64,000 nucleotides of DNA from an uncultured Lachnospiraceae bacterium (GTDB lineage: Bacteria > Bacillota > Clostridia > Lachnospirales > Lachnospiraceae): contig CAJUMM010000001.1 of NCBI GenBank assembly GCA_910586955.1, positions 1 to 64,000 on the forward strand, given 5' to 3'. A program made the translations under genes and the position numbers. The first letter of the stretch is position 1. Every line of letters begins with the position of its first letter. The notes under the pieces are model-generated. The model was not told the DNA's origin. It saw only the letters and a list, made by a program, of their open reading frames with translations, and did no database searches. Shown in pieces: positions 24,287 through 31,546 of this stretch.

Positions 24287-25741
24287 TCAGTTTTCCTGGT
24301 TCATCTGATCCAGAAGCCCTGCCTTTATACGGAACAGCTTGTCTGACAGATCTACGTAGACTTCGTGGGGATTGGTAAGGCGCCGTGTCTCGTCCCAGAG
24401 GGTATTCTGTTCCTTGATGCAGTAATCCCGGATATCCATAACGCTGGGAGAGGTATAGACGCATTCCCCTTTCCGGAAAATGGGCACCAGGAGTTCCCGC
24501 ATATGGTAAGTGCCGCCTTTAAGCTTTGTCTTCTTCCAGGTTTCGATGGAATCGAAAATCAGCAGATCCTGGGATACGTCGAAGGTCTCCTCTGCCAGAG
24601 AGATAAGATCCGCGCGGATCTTTCCGGTTTCGTTGTCGTAGATACGGAATACTGTCTTGTTGCCGGGATTGGTAATCTTCTCGGAATTTTCGGAAAGCTT
24701 GATCTTGGGGATAAATTCACCCTCTTCATCCAGGACTGCAGCCAGCTTATAGACGCCGCCGAAGGCGGGGCAGTCACTGGAGGTGATCATATTGGTCCCC
24801 ACGCCCCAGGAGGTAATGGCGGCATTCTGGCCTTTCAAACTGGTGATCAGATACTCGTCCAGGTCGCTGGAAGCAGAGATCACCGCATCCGGGAAACCGG
24901 CTTCGTCCAGCATCTTCCGTGCTTTCTTGGACATATAGGCCAGGTCGCCGCTGTCCAGGCGGATTCCGTAGAAGGTCAGGGGAATGCCGGCCTTTCGCAT
25001 TTCCGTAAAGACACGGATAGCGTTGGGAACGCCGGATTTCAGGGTGTCATAGGTATCTGCCAGCAGGATGCAGGCGTTGGGATAGAGTTCAGAGTATTTC
25101 TTAAAAGCCGTATACTCGTCGGGGAAGCTCATAATCCAGCTGTGGGCATGGGTCCCCTTCACCGGTACGTCAAAGAGCTGTCCGGCCAGGACGTTGGAGG
25201 TTCCGATGCAGCCGCCGATCATAGCGGCCCTTGCACCGTAGATGCCGGCATCCGGCCCCTGGGCCCGGCGCAGGCCGAATTCCATAATGCCGTCGCCTTT
25301 AGCCGCATGGACCACCCGGGCAGTTTTCGTGGCAATAAGGCTCTGGTGATTTACAATGGTCAGGATAGCCGTCTCCACAAGCTGGGCTTCCATAATGGGA
25401 GCCACCACCTTTACCAGAGGTTCCCTGGGAAATACCACAGTACCCTCCGGGATAGCGTAGATGTCGCCGGAGAAGCGGAAGTTGCGCAGGTAGTCCAGGA
25501 AATCGTCTTCAAAAAGTCCGAGGCTTTTCAGATATTCAATATCGCTGCCGTCGAAGGTAAGGTTCTTGATGTAGTCTATAACCTGATCCAGCCCGGCTGC
25601 GATAGCAAAGCCGTTTCCGGAAGGATTTTTCCGGTAGAAGGCATCAAAAACAACCGTTTCATTTGTCTGATTTTTAAAATATCCCTGCATCATGGTCAGT
25701 TCGTAGAGATCCGTCAGCAAGGTTAGCTTCATAGTACTCAT
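24287..25741 (-). CDS. pncB: Nicotinate phosphoribosyltransferase
   Basis: This 484-residue cytoplasmic enzyme joins nicotinate to PRPP to give nicotinate mononucleotide in NAD salvage. The N-terminus LLTDLYELTMMQGYF, the internal GLDQVIDYI and SFPDEYTAFKKYSELYP, and LDSGDLAYMSKKARKML are typical of the bacterial PncB family. The ATG at 25741-25739 is preferred, with AAGGAG 13 bases upstream. A GTG at 25753 lies too close to that site. It is convergent with the phosphatase gene and divergent from the CDF gene. Confidence 0.93.
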   Translation of the reverse strand: MSTMKLTLLTDLYELTMMQGYFKNQTNETVVFDAFYRKNPSGNGFAIAAGLDQVIDYIKNLTFDGSDIEYLKSLGLFEDDFLDYLRNFRFSGDIYAIPEGTVVFPREPLVKVVAPIMEAQLVETAILTIVNHQSLIATKTARVVHAAKGDGIMEFGLRRAQGPDAGIYGARAAMIGGCIGTSNVLAGQLFDVPVKGTHAHSWIMSFPDEYTAFKKYSELYPNACILLADTYDTLKSGVPNAIRVFTEMRKAGIPLTFYGIRLDSGDLAYMSKKARKMLDEAGFPDAVISASSDLDEYLITSLKGQNAAITSWGVGTNMITSSDCPAFGGVYKLAAVLDEEGEFIPKIKLSENSEKITNPGNKTVFRIYDNETGKIRADLISLAEETFDVSQDLLIFDSIETWKKTKLKGGTYHMRELLVPIFRKGECVYTSPSVMDIRDYCIKEQNTLWDETRRLTNPHEVYVDLSDKLFRIKAGLLDQMNQEN

Positions 25742-25768
25742 AATTTTTTGCACGCTCCTTATCTTGCC

Positions 25769-25823
25769 ACTGTCTTGTCAGTAACAAAACAATAGCACAT
25801 TTCGGGAAAAATAACAAGACAGT
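25769..25823 (-). promoter_or_regulatory. pncB promoter flanked by a 10-bp inverted repeat
   Basis: On the minus strand TTGTTA (25817-25812) and TATTGT (25794-25789) are 17 bases apart. ACTGTCTTGT at 25769-25778 and ACAAGACAGT at 25814-25823 are exact inverted repeats. One half overlaps the -35 box and the other lies downstream of the probable start of transcription, as expected for a repressor that joins two half-sites or bridges two operators. Confidence 0.5.
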
Positions 25824-25884
25824 CTTCCCTTTTTCGGGAGATTATATTACAATAATGAGAATGTGAAAAGAGGAGAAGAAGAGA

Positions 25885-27063
25885 ATGGTAGATTTTCTGG
25901 TACATAAATTTGTGAAAAATTTTGAGTACACGGAGAATGCCCAAGTGCGCACGGAGTACGGTGTGCTTGCAGGGATGGTAGGGATTGTGTGTAATCTTCT
26001 GCTTTTCGGGGGAAAGCTCTCTGTAGGTTTGGTGCTCCACAGTATCTCCGTTATGGCAGATGCCTTCAACAACCTGTCCGATGCAGCCTCCTCCGTGATC
26101 GGCTTTGTGGGAGTTAAGATGGCAAGCAAGCCTGCGGATCAGGATCACCCTTTCGGCCATGGCAGAATCGAATATATTGCAGCCCTGATTGTATCTTTTC
26201 TGGTACTGGAGGTGGGCTTATCCTTTCTTAAGAGCGCGGTGGGGAAAATCCGGGAGCCGGAAGATTTAAGTTTCAGCGCAGTCTCCCTTATGGTGCTTTT
26301 GGGCTCCATTGCCGTAAAGCTTTGGATGGGATATTTTAACCGGAAGCTGGGAAAACGGATTCACTCCAAGGTGATGATGGCCACGGCGGCAGATGCCATG
26401 GGGGATGTGGTTACTACTTCTGCCACGGTGGCCTCTATCCTGTTTTTCCGCCTTACCGGGATCAATATTGACGGTTTTGTGGGAATTGCCGTGGCTCTGG
26501 TGGTTATGTGGGCCGGCATCGGCATTGCAAAGGATACTTTGGAACCCCTTATCGGAGAGGCGGCAGATCCGGAAGTTTATCACAAAATTACGGAGATGGT
26601 GGAGAGCTACGAGGGGATTCTGGGCAGCCATGATCTGATTGTCCACAATTACGGACCTACCAGAAGCCTGGCGTCAATTCATGCGGAAGTTCCCAATGAC
26701 GTGGACATTGAAGTGTCCCATGAGATCATCGACCGGATTGAGCGGGATGCGGTTAAGAAGCTGGGGATATTTCTGGTGATTCATATGGATCCGGTGGCGG
26801 TCCGGGACGAACGGGTGACGGCAGTGCGGACGGAGGTGAAAGCCGTGGTGGAGGAGCTTGATTCCCGCCTGTCTATCCATGATTTCCGCATGGTTGACGG
26901 GGAGCAGCAGATGAACCTTATTTTTGATGTGGTTGTGCCTTATGCTTATCAGGGAAAAGATTTAAAGCAGCTTCAGACGAAAATTTCGGAAAAGGTGAGG
27001 GGCCTGGATTCCAGGTATCACTGCATAATGACCCTGGAAAAGAGTTATGTGGCGGAGGAATGA
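25885..27063 (+). CDS. Cation diffusion facilitator, likely Mn2+ or Fe2+ exporter
   Basis: The 392-residue membrane protein has six expected helices and a cytoplasmic domain (about 220-390), and is longer than most family members. The transport site reads Asn62/Asp66 in the second helix (FNNLSD) and Asp170/Asp174 in the fifth (ADAMGD). Zinc transporters carry His-x3-Asp in the fifth helix; the Asp-x3-Asp pattern is linked to manganese-type members. Cation/proton exchange would lower cytoplasmic metal. It is monocistronic, with its own terminator at 27084. Confidence 0.88.
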   Translation: MVDFLVHKFVKNFEYTENAQVRTEYGVLAGMVGIVCNLLLFGGKLSVGLVLHSISVMADAFNNLSDAASSVIGFVGVKMASKPADQDHPFGHGRIEYIAALIVSFLVLEVGLSFLKSAVGKIREPEDLSFSAVSLMVLLGSIAVKLWMGYFNRKLGKRIHSKVMMATAADAMGDVVTTSATVASILFFRLTGINIDGFVGIAVALVVMWAGIGIAKDTLEPLIGEAADPEVYHKITEMVESYEGILGSHDLIVHNYGPTRSLASIHAEVPNDVDIEVSHEIIDRIERDAVKKLGIFLVIHMDPVAVRDERVTAVRTEVKAVVEELDSRLSIHDFRMVDGEQQMNLIFDVVVPYAYQGKDLKQLQTKISEKVRGLDSRYHCIMTLEKSYVAEE

Positions 27064-27083
27064 GAAGAAGAAAGGGTTGGAAT

Positions 27084-27119
27084 AAATGGCAGTCCGTAAA
27101 ATGCGGACTGTCATTTTTT
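27084..27119 (+). terminator. Terminator of the CDF gene
   Basis: AAATGGCAGTCCG (27084-27096) pairs with CGGACTGTCATTT (27104-27116) with one G-U, followed by further T. Confidence 0.8.
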
Positions 27120-27132
27120 GTGCTCTGTTTCA

Positions 27133-27171
27133 AAAATGTTATTTATATAGATAACATTTTTATAATGTTAC
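27133..27171 (+). promoter_or_regulatory. Promoter/operator of the MBL-PTS operon
   Basis: TATAAT at 27161-27166 is a consensus -10. Upstream lies a perfect 10-bp inverted repeat, AAAATGTTAT (27133-27142) and ATAACATTTT (27151-27160), where a -35 box and spacer would be. TGTTAC (27166-27171), ATAACA (27189-27194) and TGTTAT (27223-27228) are further half-sites, so several regulator subunits may bind. The weak -35 suggests activation, possibly by the PRD regulator at 31512-33530. Confidence 0.55.
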
Positions 27172-27282
27172 CTTCTAAAATGGAAAAAATAACATTCAAA
27201 CAAAATCCCGTCTGTGATAAGGTGTTATTAAATAAAACGAAAGGAGATATATTAACAGAAAATAATATATCAAGGTGCAGCA

Positions 27283-28110
27283 ATGAACAAATATTTTTCT
27301 CATTTATTAATCAGGAATAATATTTACCTGATCATTGATCACGACGTATATATGTTCCTGATTATCGGTAAAAAGAAGGCCTGCCTGGTTGATAACGGGT
27401 ATGGGGTGGGGAATATTATGGAATATGTCCGTACTTTGACGGATAAGCCGGTAATTAACATTCTCACACATTTTCATTATGACCATGTAGGCGGTACCGG
27501 GTGCTTCGAAGAAGTATATATGAATGAGCGGGACTGGGAAACATTCTACAGCCGCAATGATAAAAAGAAGCGCTTTGAATATCTCAATCATGAACCGGAA
27601 TTAGGTTTTGCAGGAATACCCTTAGGAGAATACGCAGCTGATTTTAAAGGGCGCCTTCTGCCGGCAGAAGAGGGGCAGAGATTGGACCTTGGAGAGCGGA
27701 CCTTAAGGATTATCGAAACTCCGGGCCATACTCCGGGGACTGTCATGGTGCTGATTGAGGAAGAGAGGGTTATCATTTACGGAGATGCCTGCGGCAGAAG
27801 GACCCTTCTGGTTACGCCTGGTTCCTCCGCAAGCCGTCTGATTGCATCTTTGTCCCATGTCAAAGCACAGGCCGGGTATTACGATACTATTTGGAAGAGC
27901 CATCACGCTTTGGAGTGTCCTCTGGATATGATTGACAATGTGATTGAATGTGCCCAGTCCATACTACAGGGAAGGGATGACAAGCAGCCGGTATCCATGC
28001 ACGGCAGTATTTATCTGGCTGCACACCGGGTGGACGAGGCGAATCCTATGCAGCCAAGACTGGACGGCAGGCTGGGAAATATTTTTTATACGAAGGAGAA
28101 CGCCGTTTAA
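27283..28110 (+). CDS. MBL-fold metallo-hydrolase
   Basis: The 275-residue protein has the metallo-beta-lactamase fold with the dinuclear metal ligands HFHYDH, ETPGHTPG, GDACG and a closing SHH. No signal peptide is present, so it should act in the cytoplasm. AAGGTG lies 5 bases before the ATG. It is the first gene of a run that continues with PTS IIB, IIC and IID and a MATE exporter. It might hydrolyse a derivative of the transported sugar, for example a lactone or ester, but the substrate cannot be read from the sequence. Confidence 0.85.
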   Translation: MNKYFSHLLIRNNIYLIIDHDVYMFLIIGKKKACLVDNGYGVGNIMEYVRTLTDKPVINILTHFHYDHVGGTGCFEEVYMNERDWETFYSRNDKKKRFEYLNHEPELGFAGIPLGEYAADFKGRLLPAEEGQRLDLGERTLRIIETPGHTPGTVMVLIEEERVIIYGDACGRRTLLVTPGSSASRLIASLSHVKAQAGYYDTIWKSHHALECPLDMIDNVIECAQSILQGRDDKQPVSMHGSIYLAAHRVDEANPMQPRLDGRLGNIFYTKENAV

Positions 28111-28146
28111 ACAGTGCAGCCATAAAAGGAAAAGGAGGGAAGAGGG

Positions 28147-28638
28147 ATGATTAAAGAGGTGCGTTTGGATGATCGCTTAATTCATGGACAAGTTGCCGTC
28201 TCATGGACCAGGGCGCTGGATTTGGATGTCCTCCTGGTAGTCAACGATCAGATTGTGAATGATTCCATGCGGAAAAAGGTGCTGAAACTGGCTGTTCCGG
28301 CAGGGGTAAAGTATGGATTCCGGAGTGTGGAGGAGGGAATCCGGTTTTTAAACAGTCCGGAAAGCCAAAAATATAAAATTATGGTTTTGGTAAACAATGC
28401 GCCGGATGCAGAGCAGATTATGAAAGGAATTCAGGGGGTAAAGAGACTGACTATCGGCGGAGTGCGGAAAGAGGCGCCTTGTATTGCGCCTAGCCTGAAC
28501 CTGGATGAGGAGGATATCAAAGCACTTTGCTCCTTGATTGAATCGGGAATCCAGGTGGGAATGATGCCGACTCCCGGCGATAAGTTTGTAAATCTGGAAC
28601 CGTTGTTAAGGCGCAGAGGGAAAGGAGATTCTATATGA
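28147..28638 (+). CDS. PTS mannose/fructose/sorbose-family IIB component
   Basis: This 163-residue cytoplasmic protein passes phosphate from IIA to the incoming sugar. The active-site His is in VRLDDRLIHGQVAVSW, the classic mannose-family IIB N-terminus. The length is typical. AAAGGAGGG precedes the start. Its stop overlaps the IIC start (ATGA). No IIA gene is found in this operon, so IIA must come from elsewhere. Confidence 0.93.
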   Translation: MIKEVRLDDRLIHGQVAVSWTRALDLDVLLVVNDQIVNDSMRKKVLKLAVPAGVKYGFRSVEEGIRFLNSPESQKYKIMVLVNNAPDAEQIMKGIQGVKRLTIGGVRKEAPCIAPSLNLDEEDIKALCSLIESGIQVGMMPTPGDKFVNLEPLLRRRGKGDSI

Positions 28639-29396
28639 TACAGATTTTTTTGATTGCTTTAATTGCTGCCATATGCAGAAGCGACAGGCCGTTTTTCGGT
28701 ATGATGATGTTTCACAGGCCTCTCATTGTGTCTACGCTGGTAGGGCTTGTCTGCGGGGATCTAAAGACGGGAATTATCTTCGGCGCACAGATGGAGCTTT
28801 TGTCAATGGGGCTGGTGGGAATTGGCTCCGCCTCCGGAATGCCGGAGATTACCCTGGGCACTGCTCTGTGTACGGCTTTTATCTGCCGCAACGGAGTGAG
28901 CAGTGAGCTGGCACTGACCATGGCGCTTCCTATCTCTTCTTTTGCGGCGTATCTCGGATATCTGACCTGGACGCCCCTGGGGCATATTCTGGCGGAGCGG
29001 GCTAAGAAAGCTGCTAAGGCAGCGGATATCAGGGTCATGGAGATCTGCCAGTGGGGCGGTTTTCTGACCACATTTATACTTCCGTTTTTTGTAGTATTCT
29101 TTGGCTTGCTGCTGGGAGCTCCGGTTTTTGAATATCTTTTGTCTATTATTCCCTCCTGGCTTGCCGAAGGCATCTCAGACGGAAGCTGGATGCTGCCTGC
29201 TCTGGGATTTGCGCTGCTGATGAGGCTTACGTTTTCCTGGAAGATGGCCCCGTATTTATTTATCGGATTTATTGCTTCTGCGTTTTTTCAACTTTCGAAT
29301 GTGGGAATTGCCATGATTGGCGTAGTGATTGCCGCCTTGATATTTGCAAACGAGAAAACAGCCATAGGAGGTGTGAGAGATGACAACGAAATCTAG
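28635..29396 (+). CDS. PTS mannose-family IIC component
   Basis: This 253-residue membrane subunit belongs to the mannose-family IIC group. It has several hydrophobic segments and the family pattern FGAQMELLSMGLVGIGSASG near residue 60. Together with IID it forms the sugar channel. Its first codons overlap the end of IIB and its last 17 bases overlap the IID gene, so the three are likely translated in coupling. Confidence 0.92.
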   Translation: MIQIFLIALIAAICRSDRPFFGMMMFHRPLIVSTLVGLVCGDLKTGIIFGAQMELLSMGLVGIGSASGMPEITLGTALCTAFICRNGVSSELALTMALPISSFAAYLGYLTWTPLGHILAERAKKAAKAADIRVMEICQWGGFLTTFILPFFVVFFGLLLGAPVFEYLLSIIPSWLAEGISDGSWMLPALGFALLMRLTFSWKMAPYLFIGFIASAFFQLSNVGIAMIGVVIAALIFANEKTAIGGVRDDNEI

Positions 29397-30204
29397 GGAA
29401 AAGCATGTAACCAAGAGAGAACTTGTTTCCGCATTCTGGAGATCGTTTCTGATAACTGCCTGTTTCTCCATGGACCGCATGCAGGCGCCCGGATTCGATT
29501 ATGCAATGATTCCGGTTTTAAAGAAACTTTATGGGGATGACAAGGAAGCTCTTTCCGAAGCTCTGACGCGCCATGCGGAGGCATACAACAACACATATGC
29601 CTGTACGCCTTTTGTGGTGGGGATCGCCAGTGCCATGGAAGAAGAGGCGGCAAACGATCCCTCCTTTGATACATCCTCCATCAATAATATAAAAGTTGCC
29701 CTTATGGGTCCTTTATCTGGAATCGGGGATACTTTCTTCTGGGGAACCTTCCGGATCCTGGCAGCCGGTGTAGGGATTGCATTTGCACAAAAGGGTTCTC
29801 TCCTCGGTCCGCTGCTGTTTCTGCTGATTTTCAATATTCCCAACATTCTGGTGAGAGTATTTGGAATGAAATATGGGTACCGGATTGGCGCAAAGTCCAT
29901 TGATGCCCTTATTTCCGGCGGACTGATGGCCCGGGCAACAAAAGCTGCCACAGTACTTGGACTGATTGTCATTGGCGGTATGATTTCCTCTATGGTTTAC
30001 TTTGATTTGTCCTGGGTGTTAAATATGGGAGATATCACCTTGAATGTACAGACGGATCTGCTGGATATGATATGTCCTAAGCTTCTGCCTCTGCTTTTAA
30101 CCTTCGGCTGTTACCGGGCTCTCCAGAAGAAAGTGAATCCTGGGTTCATCATGATCTTTATACTGGCGCTGGGCGTAGTGTTAAAAGCCCTTCATATGAT
30201 TTGA
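29380..30204 (+). CDS. PTS mannose-family IID component
   Basis: This 274-residue membrane-associated subunit belongs to the mannose-family IID group. The family landmarks are FSMDRMQAPGFDYAMIPVLK near the start and MGPLSGIGDTFFWGT in the middle. It works with IIC and IIB in uptake and phosphorylation of a hexose-type sugar. AGGAGGTG lies inside the end of the IIC gene. The MATE gene starts 1 base after its stop codon. Confidence 0.92.
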   Translation: MTTKSREKHVTKRELVSAFWRSFLITACFSMDRMQAPGFDYAMIPVLKKLYGDDKEALSEALTRHAEAYNNTYACTPFVVGIASAMEEEAANDPSFDTSSINNIKVALMGPLSGIGDTFFWGTFRILAAGVGIAFAQKGSLLGPLLFLLIFNIPNILVRVFGMKYGYRIGAKSIDALISGGLMARATKAATVLGLIVIGGMISSMVYFDLSWVLNMGDITLNVQTDLLDMICPKLLPLLLTFGCYRALQKKVNPGFIMIFILALGVVLKALHMI

Positions 30205-30205
30205 A

Positions 30206-31546
30206 ATGCAGAAACATTTAACGGAGGGAACGCCTTTTCGCCAGCTGCTTCTGTTGCTGTTTCCCCTGCTGCTCTGCAGTTTTATCCAGCAGGCTTATGG
30301 GGTGGGAAGCAATGTGATTATATCCAGACGGCTTGGAACGGATGCCGTTGCAGTGATCAACGGCAGTGCCGCAAATCTTATCAACATTTTTTATAATGTT
30401 GCCAATGGGCTCAGTGTAGGAGCTATGATTGCGGCCGCCAGGCTGTCCGGTGAAAAAAATCCTTCCGGCTTGAGAAGGTGTATGAAATCAGCCCTGGGGT
30501 TACATATGGTTTTTTCCCTGTTTATAACGTTGCTGTACTGGTTTTATGGAAAAAGCCTGCTGTCCTTTCTCTTGGTTCCAGAGGAGCTTCTGGCAGACAG
30601 TGTTTCTTATATTAAGCTGTACTCCCTGGGCTTCCCGTTTTATTCACTGGCCATGCTGGTGATTGCCATCCAGAGGGGAAAGGGGGATTTAAAGCAGCCT
30701 ACGGTGGAGTTGTTAGGGGTCTGCCTGTTAAACATTTTAATGGATTGGCTCTTTGTCCGGACATTGGATCTGGGCATCCGGGGGGCAGCCCTGTCCTTTA
30801 CCGTCACATATTTTCTGTCAGCGGTTTATCTCACGGGATATCTGCATAAACACTATGGGATTTTATCCCGCCGGACGGCCTTAAGCCTGCCGCATATAAG
30901 ACTTATTCTTTACATAGGAATACCGGCCTGCCTGGCTTCCATGTTTTACGATGGGGCCAACACGTATACGCAGACGGCTGTGAACAGGCTGGGCAGTACG
31001 GCTATTGCGGCAGCCGGCCTGTCATTTAAAATTGAGAATTTTTTTTATATGGTTATGCAGGCCATGGCAACGGCGGCAGTCACCCTGCTGGCAGCCAGCG
31101 ACGGAGCAGGGCGCAGGGACAGGTTCAAATCCATCCTTACGGCAGCTTTTGCCATCTGCTATGGCCTGGCCGTTTTCATGGGCCTGATTACTTTCCTGGG
31201 AAGGGGCATACTTCCGCAGATGTTTACGAAGGATGAGAGTGTGATAGAAATGTGCAGGCAGATTCTGGCTTTTATTGCCCCTCTCTACCTTCTTTATCCG
31301 GTTTTGGAAATGCTGCTTGCACTGACTCGGAGCATGAAAAAGGTAGTCGTGCCTACCGTCATTACCCTGGCGGCCTGCCTTGGCAGAATTGTCTGGATTT
31401 CCCGGCTTCCCCGGGGGTATTCCATCCTGGAGGCAAAGTTTTCTTATCCCCTCAGCTGGATTATTACGTCCTTTTTGATGCTGTTTTACTGTCTGGTACT
31501 GTATCGGTTTTCTAAAGGGAAAACAGGAAGTCATTCCGGACCGTAA
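30206..31546 (+). CDS. MATE-family efflux protein
   Basis: The 446-residue membrane protein has about twelve hydrophobic segments in two halves, as in MATE sodium- or proton-driven exporters (FPLLLCSFIQQAYGVGSNVI in the first helix). It starts 1 base after the IID stop, so it is probably made from the same transcript. The pairing of an exporter with a PTS and an MBL hydrolase is unusual. It may expel a toxic part released from an imported glycoside, or its location may be incidental. Its last 35 bases overlap the end of the opposing regulator gene. Confidence 0.88.
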   Translation: MQKHLTEGTPFRQLLLLLFPLLLCSFIQQAYGVGSNVIISRRLGTDAVAVINGSAANLINIFYNVANGLSVGAMIAAARLSGEKNPSGLRRCMKSALGLHMVFSLFITLLYWFYGKSLLSFLLVPEELLADSVSYIKLYSLGFPFYSLAMLVIAIQRGKGDLKQPTVELLGVCLLNILMDWLFVRTLDLGIRGAALSFTVTYFLSAVYLTGYLHKHYGILSRRTALSLPHIRLILYIGIPACLASMFYDGANTYTQTAVNRLGSTAIAAAGLSFKIENFFYMVMQAMATAAVTLLAASDGAGRRDRFKSILTAAFAICYGLAVFMGLITFLGRGILPQMFTKDESVIEMCRQILAFIAPLYLLYPVLEMLLALTRSMKKVVVPTVITLAACLGRIVWISRLPRGYSILEAKFSYPLSWIITSFLMLFYCLVLYRFSKGKTGSHSGP

